Assembly: GCA_037384225.1 (NCBI GenBank)
Contig: JARROD010000123.1
Coordinates: forward strand, 1 to 10,335
Length of the DNA stretch: 10,335 bases
Source of the DNA: JARROD01 sp037384225
GTDB lineage: Bacteria; Pseudomonadota; Gammaproteobacteria; Pseudomonadales; Cellvibrionaceae
Reading direction: 5' to 3'
A model generated the notes under the pieces. It was not told where the DNA came from and made no database searches. It was given only the letters and a program-made list of their open reading frames with translations. The position numbers and the translations under genes are program-made. The stretch's first letter is position 1. Every line of letters starts with the position of its first letter. Below, piece by piece: positions 1-5,466 of the stretch.

Positions 1-2
1 TG

Positions 3-738
3 CAAACTGACCACTACCATGTAGTGCTGCATATTAACAAAGCCGAATCGCTACGCTGGAGTAAAGAAGAGGTTTGCCAGCGCTGGCACCAGCTTTACAA
101 GGGCACACCTCTAACGCAGAAGTTTTTGAATCATGAACAGTTATCGGACGCCGAGATGAAGGCGGTGGACGCAACACTGGAGCAGTGGCGCCTCCAATTG
201 TGCAGTATAAGCTGGTTTATGCGGGCTTTGAACGAGCCCATTGCCCGCTGGGCCAATGCGGAAGATAACTGCACGGGTAAATTTTGGGAAGCGAGATTTC
301 ATTCGCAGGCTTTGCTCGATGAGAAGGCGCTCGCCGCCTGTATGGCTTATGTGGATCTCAATCCGGTACGGGCAAAAATGGCCAATACGCCTGAAGACTC
401 CGATCATACATCCATTCAAAAGCGTGTTAGAGTGCTGAAGCGAAATGGCGAGCAACCCAAAGCTTTGATGCCTTTTGCCAGAAACTCAAGTGAGTCTAAC
501 TTTGATGGGCTCCCATTTAGACTGACAGATTATTTGTTGCTTGTTGATTGGACCGGACGAATTGTTCGTGAAGGCAAACGGGAACATTGACCCTGAACAT
601 TGGTTGCTATTAAGCACTCGGTTTGAGAGTCGATTTAAGAGTTTGGTTGGTTGTGTCTATAAACTTAAACAAGCCGCAGGGAAGCTTGGTTTTCTGCGAA
701 CGCCTGGTCTTTCCTCCTGTCAAGCGCTGTTAAATTAA
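3..738 (+). pseudogene. Y1/HUH-type (IS200/RAYT-like) transposase, 5'-truncated by window edge and frameshifted
   Basis: The reading frame is already open at base 3, so the N-terminus lies outside the window. The first residues contain His-Tyr-His (bases 12-20), the metal-binding HUH signature of single-strand Y1 transposases. Further on come a block reading SWFMRALNEPIARWANAEDN, a GKFWEARFHSQALLDE block and AYVDLNPVRAKM (about 343-381). The last holds the Tyr expected to be catalytic in the Y..LNPVRA motif of REP-associated/IS200-like transposases. The frame ends with a TGA at 588-590 just after GKREH. The natural continuation (GNIDPEHWLLL..FESRFKSLVG..YKLKQAAGKLGFLRTPGLSSCQ) is found in the next frame down to a TAA at 736-738. 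The shift falls near 582 and is compatible with loss of about 2 nt. The tail is family-like and uninterrupted, so I call one broken gene and not two genes. No terminal repeats were seen around it. Confidence 0.8.
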
Positions 739-876
739 TGTGACTATTTAAAGTAATTTTTTTGTTGCTCTCCGGATTGAGGCGTTATGCGCTCGAAACC
801 TTTGTATTTAGAGTGGTTTTTATTTCTCGCACCATTTTTATAAGATTTATGCAACGATAGGGTACATTCAAGAGTT

Positions 877-898
877 GTTAAAAAAATAGATTTTTAAC
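877..898 (-). terminator. AT-rich hairpin downstream of the GNAT gene, possible weak terminator
   Basis: An 8-bp perfect inverted repeat, GTTAAAAA/TTTTTAAC, with a 6-nt loop lies 10 bases past the end of the acetyltransferase gene on the minus strand. The stem is almost pure A/T, so it would be weak. Read on the minus strand the 3' arm is T-rich. A role in ending the maf-GNAT transcript is inferred from position only. Confidence 0.3.
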
Positions 899-907
899 AT
901 GACTGCC

Positions 908-1387
908 TTATTTTCTGTTTTCGATACTATTTTCAAGAAAAAAGGTGCAAACGCCTTCTAGTGTGGGTGTCTGGAGTAAAAAACCACATTTTTCAAAAAT
1001 TCTTTGTGAAGGTATGTTATCCACTTTTACAGTCGCACAAATCCTTTTAATCGAAGTTTCATTAAATATTTTATTAACACCCAGTTGGAGCAGTAACCCG
1101 CCCAATCCAGCTGAGCGGTGAGCCTGAGCTACACTAATACCTGTATAAGCCGTGTCATTTTCGATATCGAATCTGACATGGCCTACTGGTTGGTTTTCAT
1201 AAAAGCCAATATAAATTCGGCATAAAGAATCATTAAGCTTGCGATTGAACCAGGTACAGTGCTCCTCCCAACCTATTGGTGCTGAGTTAAGAGACATAGC
1301 TCTTACATGCGGATTATTGACCCATTCAAATAAAATGTGACAGTCATTCTTGCGGGCTGGGCGCAATTGTATATTTTTAGGATTCAT
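908..1387 (-). CDS. GNAT-family N-acetyltransferase, probably flagellin-sugar (PseH-like) acetylation
   Basis: This 159-residue protein is a single GNAT domain. The N-terminal IQLRPARKNDCHILFEWVNNPHVRAMSLNS segment is of the RimJ/RimL kind, with an early Arg and an F.W.N.P.VR motif. The acetyl-CoA pyrophosphate loop is HRSAGLGG (residues 90-97, R..G.G). The C-terminal VDNIPSQRIFEKCGF (122-136) is the usual motif B/beta-6 segment. Its start lies only 7 nt after the maf stop codon and has no strong Shine-Dalgarno, so translational coupling is likely. GNAT proteins of this look (PseH and the C-terminal part of some nonulosonate proteins) acetylate the 4-amino group of nucleotide-linked amino sugars that end up on flagellin. 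That substrate is inferred from the maf and flagellar context. A ribosomal-protein or small-molecule acetyltransferase is the alternative. The gene appears AT-richer than fleS-fleR. Confidence 0.85.
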   Translation of the reverse strand: MNPKNIQLRPARKNDCHILFEWVNNPHVRAMSLNSAPIGWEEHCTWFNRKLNDSLCRIYIGFYENQPVGHVRFDIENDTAYTGISVAQAHRSAGLGGLLLQLGVNKIFNETSIKRICATVKVDNIPSQRIFEKCGFLLQTPTLEGVCTFFLENSIENRK

Positions 1388-1394
1388 TGTGTGC

Positions 1395-3503
1395 TTAGGA
1401 AAAGGTGTTGTCTTGGGTGTTATCGAGTCTCAGCGGTTCATCTTTGAGATACTTATAAGCCTTATCAATAAATTCCATATAGGCATTTCTTCCCAGTTGA
1501 TAGGCTTGCTGAAATTCATCCTTGTTTTTACAAAACAGGCAGTTATTGATCAGTAATGTAAAGTAAGAGCTAATGCTACCCCTCAATAACATGGTGGTGG
1601 CCGGGTGGGTGTTTTTAAGATTTTTTACTTTTAGATATATATTGTTTAACAGACTGTGCAGTTGGGTAATGTCTTTAACCTTTTTGGGCAGTGACAACTC
1701 GCCTTTGATAGTCTTGAAATTAGCCAGATGACGCTCGATAAAATAAGCTTCGGTGATGGGGTGCGTTTCCGGTACGGTAAAGTGAGTGTCCAATAGAGCA
1801 TTTATCAGGGCTGGTTTGTTCGCAATTGGGGAGGGCAGTGAAATATCTTTCAGCTCAATGGTTTTTGTGCCTTCAATATAGACCCCGTTGTTAGGGTTGT
1901 AACAGTTGATAAAAGGGAAATTGGCCAGCAGAAGTTCCATATTAATTCTCGACTGGTCCAGATGAGCATTGGTTTTGACAAATTCTGAGTGGTTTCCCTT
2001 GATATCATAGAGTCTTTTTTTATCGGCCAGGTGAGAGATATCTTTCGCTTCTACTTTTTTCTCCAGGTCGCTATAGACACTGTAGCTGGAATGGTGCTGC
2101 TCAGTTTCGGCCATACCCAGGTCGACGCCAAACAGGTAAATCTCTGTAAATCCCATCGCAATGGCAAACGCGAGTCCGGTATTGGTTACGGTCGGATTAC
2201 ACAAGGGCAGGGCTGGGACACGCGCATTAGTAACTTCTTTGTCGATAATGAGTTCTCCAAGATCATTGGGTTTTTTTGCAACGCCAGCTTCCTCAAAAAG
2301 ATTGGTAACTTCCGGTGAAACAGTGCTCAGGGCCAGTATTTTAACACCTTGTCGAAACTCCGCGGTCGAGCCGCTTTCAATCCACTCTCTTACTGTACGC
2401 CGGCGTTCCATTTCAATGTGGAAGTCCGGTTTGATACCGGCCTTGCACAAAGCACCCAGAGTGCTTCCACAACTGAATAGGATGGCTTTTTCTCGATTCG
2501 CTTTAATTAGATCCACTGCTTTGTCCAGAGACGGCCCGTTGCCGAGAATAAAAACGGGAACTCCCGCTCTTTCGCTGGGCCTGGGTGTCAATAATTTCAC
2601 CCTATTATTTAAATGCGAAACTGTATGCGCCATGCTGATCTGTTCGTCTTCGAAAAATCCAACCCCCGATGCCTGCAAATGAAACTCCTTTTTATACTTT
2701 TCTATAAATTCTTCTTCTTTTTTGCTGCTAAAGTGCCTAAAGACAAAGGTATAAACCAAATTGTGCAGGCCGATTTTATCCGTTAACAGCTTCAGGTCTG
2801 CCATGGCTGCAAACGTGCTCATACCGATATAGAGCTTGAACATTCTGCCCTTTCGGTAAAAGTTTTTAATAATCGGTTGCCAGTCTACCGTATGGAGCGA
2901 AGCGTAGAAAGAATCCTTGTGAGGATCGAAGATGCAGAGGTTGTGGACGTCGTATTTTCTCACTAACTCTTCAATATGATACCCCAAGCCACAGCCGGTA
3001 ACCAACAACAAACCAATGGGCGTGTTTAAATGATATTCCTTGGAGACACTCAAAGTTTTGTAGTCATCGAGAAGGTTATTGATGAGATGTACATGAAAAT
3101 GATCGTCTTCAGCTTCTTTGGTTTTCGTAAAACTGATATTGGTTAAACTCGGCCGCTTTTCGTAATTTTCAATTTGTTTGCGCGTAAATTCTTTCGGGTC
3201 CGATGCATAGACCGGCTTGTTGTCAAGCTTATAGTTAACCAAATTTATATAACCGTCCTTGTCATAGGACAAACGCAACTCTTCAGGCTGGTAATTGACA
3301 TATTGCTCGTAGATGCTGGGTGCCACAGATTTGAATAACGCCATGTTTTTGTTAAACCGAACCTCCATCTCGAGCTGACTTTTCTGCATCTCGATCTTGC
3401 GGATCATTTTATCCAGATTGGACGTCTGCGAAGCACTGCTGTCTGCATGATTGTTACTTGTAGAATTGTTATGTGAAGATGTAGTTTCAGCATTCTCAGA
3501 CAT
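1395..3503 (-). CDS. maf: Motility accessory factor (Maf/DUF115), flagellin glycosyltransferase-like
   Basis: With the start chosen here the protein has 702 residues, normal for the family. Residues 1-30 are a low-complexity Ser/Asn/Thr/His linker, followed by a helical stretch (LDKMIRKIEMQKSQLEMEVRFNKNMALF, about 30-57). An N-terminal Rossmann-like region contains VTGCGLGYHIEELV (168-181). The central DUF115/MptE-like domain contains VFILGNGPSLDKA (317-329), KPDFHIEME (358-366), NTGLAFAIAMGFTEIYLFGVDLGM (441-464), then an H..YS segment. Maf proteins transfer nonulosonic acids (pseudaminic or legionaminic) to flagellin Ser/Thr in the cytoplasm before export. The frame stays open upstream to 4022, but that part is antisense to fliS. 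ATGs at 3503, 3515 and 3563 are all possible, none with a strong ribosome site. I prefer 3503 because MSENAETT with a weak GAG 7 nt upstream opens the low-complexity tail. It is transcribed divergently from fliS and is followed by a GNAT gene. Confidence 0.88.
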   Translation of the reverse strand: MSENAETTSSHNNSTSNNHADSSASQTSNLDKMIRKIEMQKSQLEMEVRFNKNMALFKSVAPSIYEQYVNYQPEELRLSYDKDGYINLVNYKLDNKPVYASDPKEFTRKQIENYEKRPSLTNISFTKTKEAEDDHFHVHLINNLLDDYKTLSVSKEYHLNTPIGLLLVTGCGLGYHIEELVRKYDVHNLCIFDPHKDSFYASLHTVDWQPIIKNFYRKGRMFKLYIGMSTFAAMADLKLLTDKIGLHNLVYTFVFRHFSSKKEEEFIEKYKKEFHLQASGVGFFEDEQISMAHTVSHLNNRVKLLTPRPSERAGVPVFILGNGPSLDKAVDLIKANREKAILFSCGSTLGALCKAGIKPDFHIEMERRRTVREWIESGSTAEFRQGVKILALSTVSPEVTNLFEEAGVAKKPNDLGELIIDKEVTNARVPALPLCNPTVTNTGLAFAIAMGFTEIYLFGVDLGMAETEQHHSSYSVYSDLEKKVEAKDISHLADKKRLYDIKGNHSEFVKTNAHLDQSRINMELLLANFPFINCYNPNNGVYIEGTKTIELKDISLPSPIANKPALINALLDTHFTVPETHPITEAYFIERHLANFKTIKGELSLPKKVKDITQLHSLLNNIYLKVKNLKNTHPATTMLLRGSISSYFTLLINNCLFCKNKDEFQQAYQLGRNAYMEFIDKAYKYLKDEPLRLDNTQDNTFS

Positions 3504-3546
3504 TGGGGATCTCATTTTGCTTTGGGCCTGTTGCACAGAATTAGTA

Positions 3547-3571
3547 TACAGTCTATAGCACATAGTCTGTA
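3547..3571. repeat. Imperfect inverted repeat (possible operator) in the maf leader
   Basis: TACAGTCTAT and ATAGTCTGTA flank a 5-nt spacer. The arms match except at one position. The site lies about 45-70 bp upstream of the chosen maf start and just downstream of the predicted sigma-54 start site, so it could be a regulator site or an RNA hairpin. No known operator is recognised. Confidence 0.35.
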
Positions 3572-3609
3572 TTCGTGTTGCACATACGCTCTCATCACTC
3601 ATAACATAC

Positions 3610-3625
3610 TGCACGCATCGTGCCA
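3610..3625 (-). promoter_or_regulatory. Sigma-54-like (-24/-12) promoter candidate for maf
   Basis: On the minus strand the sequence reads TGGCACGATGCGTGCA. This has a perfect TGGCACG -24 box, the required GG-N10-GC spacing, and GTGCA in place of the TTGCA -12 box. Transcription would begin near 3599, giving a leader of about 95 nt to the maf start. Dependence on RpoN and FleQ is inferred from the flagellar context. Confidence 0.55.
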
Positions 3626-3658
3626 AATGCTGCTTTAAACGGAAATAAAAATTAGCGC

Positions 3659-3685
3659 TAAAGCTTCTCGGTAATTCGCCGATAG
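3659..3685 (+). promoter_or_regulatory. Sigma-28 (FliA) promoter for fliS
   Basis: TAAAGCTT, 11 nt, GCCGATAG. This matches the FliA consensus TAAAGTTT-N11-GCCGATAA at 14 of 16 positions with exact spacing. The start site would be near 3692, about 34 nt before the fliS GTG, leaving room for its Shine-Dalgarno. It indicates late-class (FliA-dependent) expression of fliS. Confidence 0.75.
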
Positions 3686-3725
3686 CCTGGGCAAGTGAGT
3701 TGTAATCAGAAGGGGAGACCCGCCA

Positions 3726-4103
3726 GTGAACGCAAATGCCGCATTGAAAAGCTATACCAATGTCCACTACGAGGGCCAGGTGGCTGGAGCAAATCCCCAG
3801 CGCCTGATTCAGATGCTGTACGAGGGCGTTTTGGAGCGTATCGCTCAAGCCAAGGGGGCGATGCAGCAAAAAAACTTTGAACTCAAAGGGAAAAAGGTTT
3901 CCGATGCGATTAACATCGTTATGGCGCTTAGGGATAGTCTCAATTTCGAGCAAGGTGGAGAAATCGCTTATAATCTGGACGCGCTCTATGACTACATTGC
4001 CCGCACTCTGTGGCAGGCGCATGCCAAAAACAACCTGAAGCAGCTCGATGAGGTCAGTGGACTAATAGACGAAGTCTACTCCGCCTGGAAACAACTAGCT
4101 TAA
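3726..4103 (+). CDS. fliS: Flagellin export chaperone FliS (first copy)
   Basis: The protein has 125 residues, the usual FliS length, and is all helical. It carries the family hallmarks: an N-terminal segment with Tyr residues (LKSYTNVHYEGQVAGANPQRLIQMLYEGVLERIAQAKGAM, about residues 8-46), then IVMALRDSLNFEQGGEIAYNLDALYDYIARTL (about 64-95) and a C-terminal helix LIDEVYSAWKQ. FliS binds the C-terminal helix of newly made flagellin in the cytoplasm, prevents polymerisation and delivers it to the FlhA export gate. The GTG start is supported by AAGGGGAG 8 nt upstream and by the sigma-28 promoter. In many relatives fliS follows fliD. Here the upstream neighbour is instead the divergent maf, so fliS heads its own unit. 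Confidence 0.93.
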   Translation: MNANAALKSYTNVHYEGQVAGANPQRLIQMLYEGVLERIAQAKGAMQQKNFELKGKKVSDAINIVMALRDSLNFEQGGEIAYNLDALYDYIARTLWQAHAKNNLKQLDEVSGLIDEVYSAWKQLA

Positions 4104-4121
4104 TAACAAAGTACGGCTGCC

Positions 4122-4137
4122 TGGCATCATTAATGCA
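4122..4137 (+). promoter_or_regulatory. Sigma-54-like (-24/-12) promoter candidate upstream of the second fliS
   Basis: TGGCATCATTAATGCA has a TGGCA -24 core, exact GG-N10-GC spacing, and ATGCA for the -12 box (consensus TTGCA). The start would fall near 4148, just upstream of the hairpin at 4161-4180. It would drive the second fliS and possibly the FliT-like gene. Confidence 0.5.
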
Positions 4138-4160
4138 GCTTCTCTTTAAGGTACTGTAAT

Positions 4161-4186
4161 AGCGGCAAGCATTTGCCGCTTTTATT
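4161..4186 (+). terminator. Intrinsic terminator-type hairpin between the two fliS genes
   Basis: AGCGGCAA, loop GCAT, TTGCCGCT form a perfect 8-bp GC-rich stem, followed by TTTTATT. It lies 58 nt after the first fliS stop and ends about 25 nt before the second fliS start. By form it is a Rho-independent terminator for the first fliS transcript. Because the sigma-54-like site is upstream of it, it could also act as an attenuator or 5'-UTR hairpin for the second fliS. Confidence 0.7.
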
Positions 4187-4209
4187 CGACTTTTGAAGAG
4201 GAAAATGCC

Positions 4210-4605
4210 ATGTCCATTAACGCCACTCAAGCCGCAGCAAAACTTCAGCAACAGTCTGAATCCATCTCTCCTTACCAGGTAATCACACTATTGCTCGAAG
4301 GCGCGCTGGAACGGCTACAGCAAGCTAAAGACAGTGTCAACGGTGGTGAAACCGAGCAGGCAGAAGTGCTGATTAGAAAAATTATCGGAATTGTCAACGG
4401 ATTGCGGGGGAGTCTCGATATGGAAAAAGGTGGTGCTGTTGCCGCTAACCTGGATTCACTCTACGAATACATTGTATCGCGTCTGGAACGGCACTCTGCT
4501 GCCGAACGTCTTGCCGTGCTGGGGGAATGCACCCGTCTTATTGGGGAAATCAAAAATGGTTGGGATGGGATTGCCGAGTCGGAACCGGTAGCCGCCTGCG
4601 GTTGA
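4210..4605 (+). CDS. FliS-like flagellar chaperone, second (diverged) copy
   Basis: The protein has 131 residues and aligns along its length with the preceding FliS. SPYQVITLLLEGALERLQQAKDSV corresponds to NPQRLIQMLYEGVLERIAQAKGAM, and LRGSLDMEKGGAVAANLDSLYEYIVSRL to LRDSLNFEQGGEIAYNLDALYDYIARTL. It lacks the N-terminal Tyr-rich segment, having MSINATQAAAKLQQQSES instead, and has a longer C-terminal tail. A second fliS copy at this position is also known in Pseudomonas. The copy could serve a different flagellin or filament-cap client, or regulate the first FliS. A good AGAGGA Shine-Dalgarno lies 8-9 nt before the ATG. It is separated from the first fliS by its own promoter-like element and a hairpin, which suggests independent timing. 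Confidence 0.88.
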   Translation: MSINATQAAAKLQQQSESISPYQVITLLLEGALERLQQAKDSVNGGETEQAEVLIRKIIGIVNGLRGSLDMEKGGAVAANLDSLYEYIVSRLERHSAAERLAVLGECTRLIGEIKNGWDGIAESEPVAACG

Positions 4606-4773
4606 GCCCGACTGTGGCAATGTATCGAGAAATATCTGCAATTATTGTATGCAGCGCTAAAGGCTTGTGCAAAATGTGAAGTTATTTTTACGCAGGCCCT
4701 CAAGTTAACACAGCTTCAGCCGTTAATTAACAGTGTATAACAACGTTACGGTAAATCAGCACTGAGGTTAACG

Positions 4774-5025
4774 ATGTCTGTAATTCCCTGTTCTCAAGTG
4801 GAGTTGATGCGTATCCGGCGTGAAGTCAATGATGCGTTGCAAAATCGTGATTGGTACCGAGTGAAGGATGCGGATTTGTCACTGGGGTTGCGACTCCACA
4901 AAGCTGCGACGGATCCTCAGCGAAACCCGACGGCGTTGTTGCGGGAAGTTCAGGAAATAGTCCACCTTTACCGACAGCTAGTCGATGCCTGTCGTGGTGA
5001 AGTTGCGGCCCTGTCCCGGTGCTAA
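4774..5025 (+). CDS. Small helical FliT-like flagellar protein
   Basis: This 83-residue protein is predicted to be wholly helical, with no membrane segment or signal peptide. It has charged helices (VELMRIRREVNDALQNRDWYRVKDADLSLGLRLHKA, about 9-44; NPTALLREVQEIVHLYRQLVDACRGEVAALS, 51-81). No catalytic motif is visible. Small proteins directly after fliS and before fleQ/flrA are FliT/FlaI-type export chaperones in Vibrio and Shewanella, or the equally small FleP in Pseudomonas. Position, size and helical make-up support a FliT-like role such as binding FliD or another export substrate. Sequence similarity alone would not prove it, since FliT is poorly conserved. The ATG is preceded by GAGGT at 5-6 nt. 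The preceding gap of about 168 bp contains no terminator or clear promoter that I can see. Confidence 0.6.
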   Translation: MSVIPCSQVELMRIRREVNDALQNRDWYRVKDADLSLGLRLHKAATDPQRNPTALLREVQEIVHLYRQLVDACRGEVAALSRC

Positions 5026-5055
5026 GGAACGGGCACGGAATAACTTCCCGTTCCT
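5025..5055 (+). terminator. Strong hairpin overlapping the stop of the FliT-like gene
   Basis: A perfect 9-bp stem, AGGAACGGG/CCCGTTCCT, with a 13-nt loop begins at the last base of the stop codon. No T-run follows on either strand, so it is not a textbook Rho-independent terminator. It may stabilise the 3' end of the transcript or mark its end. Confidence 0.45.
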
Positions 5056-5157
5056 AAGCAGCCTCCTTTCAAACTGGGTAACCCGATTGTCATTGCTGTT
5101 TTGTTACAAGCGTGCTGCTCATTTCCCTATTGGCTTTTCTTGCAAAAGCGTAAAAGC

Positions 5158-5187
5158 TTGGCAGTCTTCTACCCTATAGACTATATT
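5158..5187 (+). promoter_or_regulatory. Sigma-70-like promoter candidate, distal, for fleQ
   Basis: TTGGCA, 18 nt, TATATT. Each box matches the consensus at 5 of 6 positions. The start would be near 5194, immediately before the hairpin at 5201-5219, giving a leader of about 270 nt to fleQ. Confidence 0.4.
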
Positions 5188-5200
5188 AAAATGTTATATG

Positions 5201-5219
5201 TGCCTTATTTTATAAGGCA
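5201..5219 (+). terminator. Short hairpin, possible terminator or leader structure
   Basis: TGCCTTAT, loop TTT, ATAAGGCA form a perfect 8-bp stem, followed by TTATTCTATT. It could terminate the upstream chaperone transcript or sit at the 5' end of a fleQ transcript started at about 5194. The tail is only moderately T-rich. Confidence 0.4.
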
Positions 5220-5322
5220 TTATTCTATTAACCCCTGAGGACACTTGTTTTTTTATATCTATACAGTATAAATTTCATGTTGTTTATAATTTTATTTGAT
5301 TTAATATTCGGGTGCCATTAAT

Positions 5323-5351
5323 TTGACCATTGGTGTTATTTTGTCTATTAG
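5323..5351 (+). promoter_or_regulatory. Sigma-70-like promoter candidate, proximal, for fleQ
   Basis: TTGACC, 17 nt, TATTAG. The -35 box matches 5 of 6 and the -10 box 4 of 6 positions at ideal spacing. It would give a leader of about 110 nt. In Pseudomonas fleQ is transcribed by housekeeping sigma-70, which fits the lack of a -24/-12 motif here. Confidence 0.35.
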
Positions 5352-5466
5352 TTTAGAGGCTCTGGTCACGGATTTGACTGCTATTGCCGAAAGTTAACAC
5401 TGATGACCCCGGTAGTGGGTAAAGTAGATTGTCAAACTAACTCGAATTAGCAAGGTCATTTATTGC

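Larger units (their letters stand above)
5056..5466 (+). other. AT-rich gene-free leader region of fleQ
   Basis: About 410 bp without a credible gene. It contains a sigma-70-like element (5158-5187), a hairpin (5201-5219), a second sigma-70-like element (5323-5351) and, just before the fleQ ribosome site, an imperfect palindrome CTAACTCGAATTAG (5437-5450). I recognise no convincing FleQ or CRP/Vfr operator. Confidence 0.6.

Noticed and set aside
541..738. Separate small gene downstream of the transposase
   Set aside because: Its sequence is the expected continuation of the transposase C-terminus in another frame, so it is part of the same broken gene.
779..793. GGCGTTATGCGC resembling an integron attC end
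   Set aside because: GTTATGC does not fit GTTRRRY, and no matching RYYYAAC half or folded attC structure was found upstream.
3504..4022. Upstream extension of the maf reading frame by about 173 codons
   Set aside because: Most of the extension is antisense to the well-supported fliS gene and its promoter, shows no Maf features, and would make the protein much longer than the family. It is an open shadow frame.
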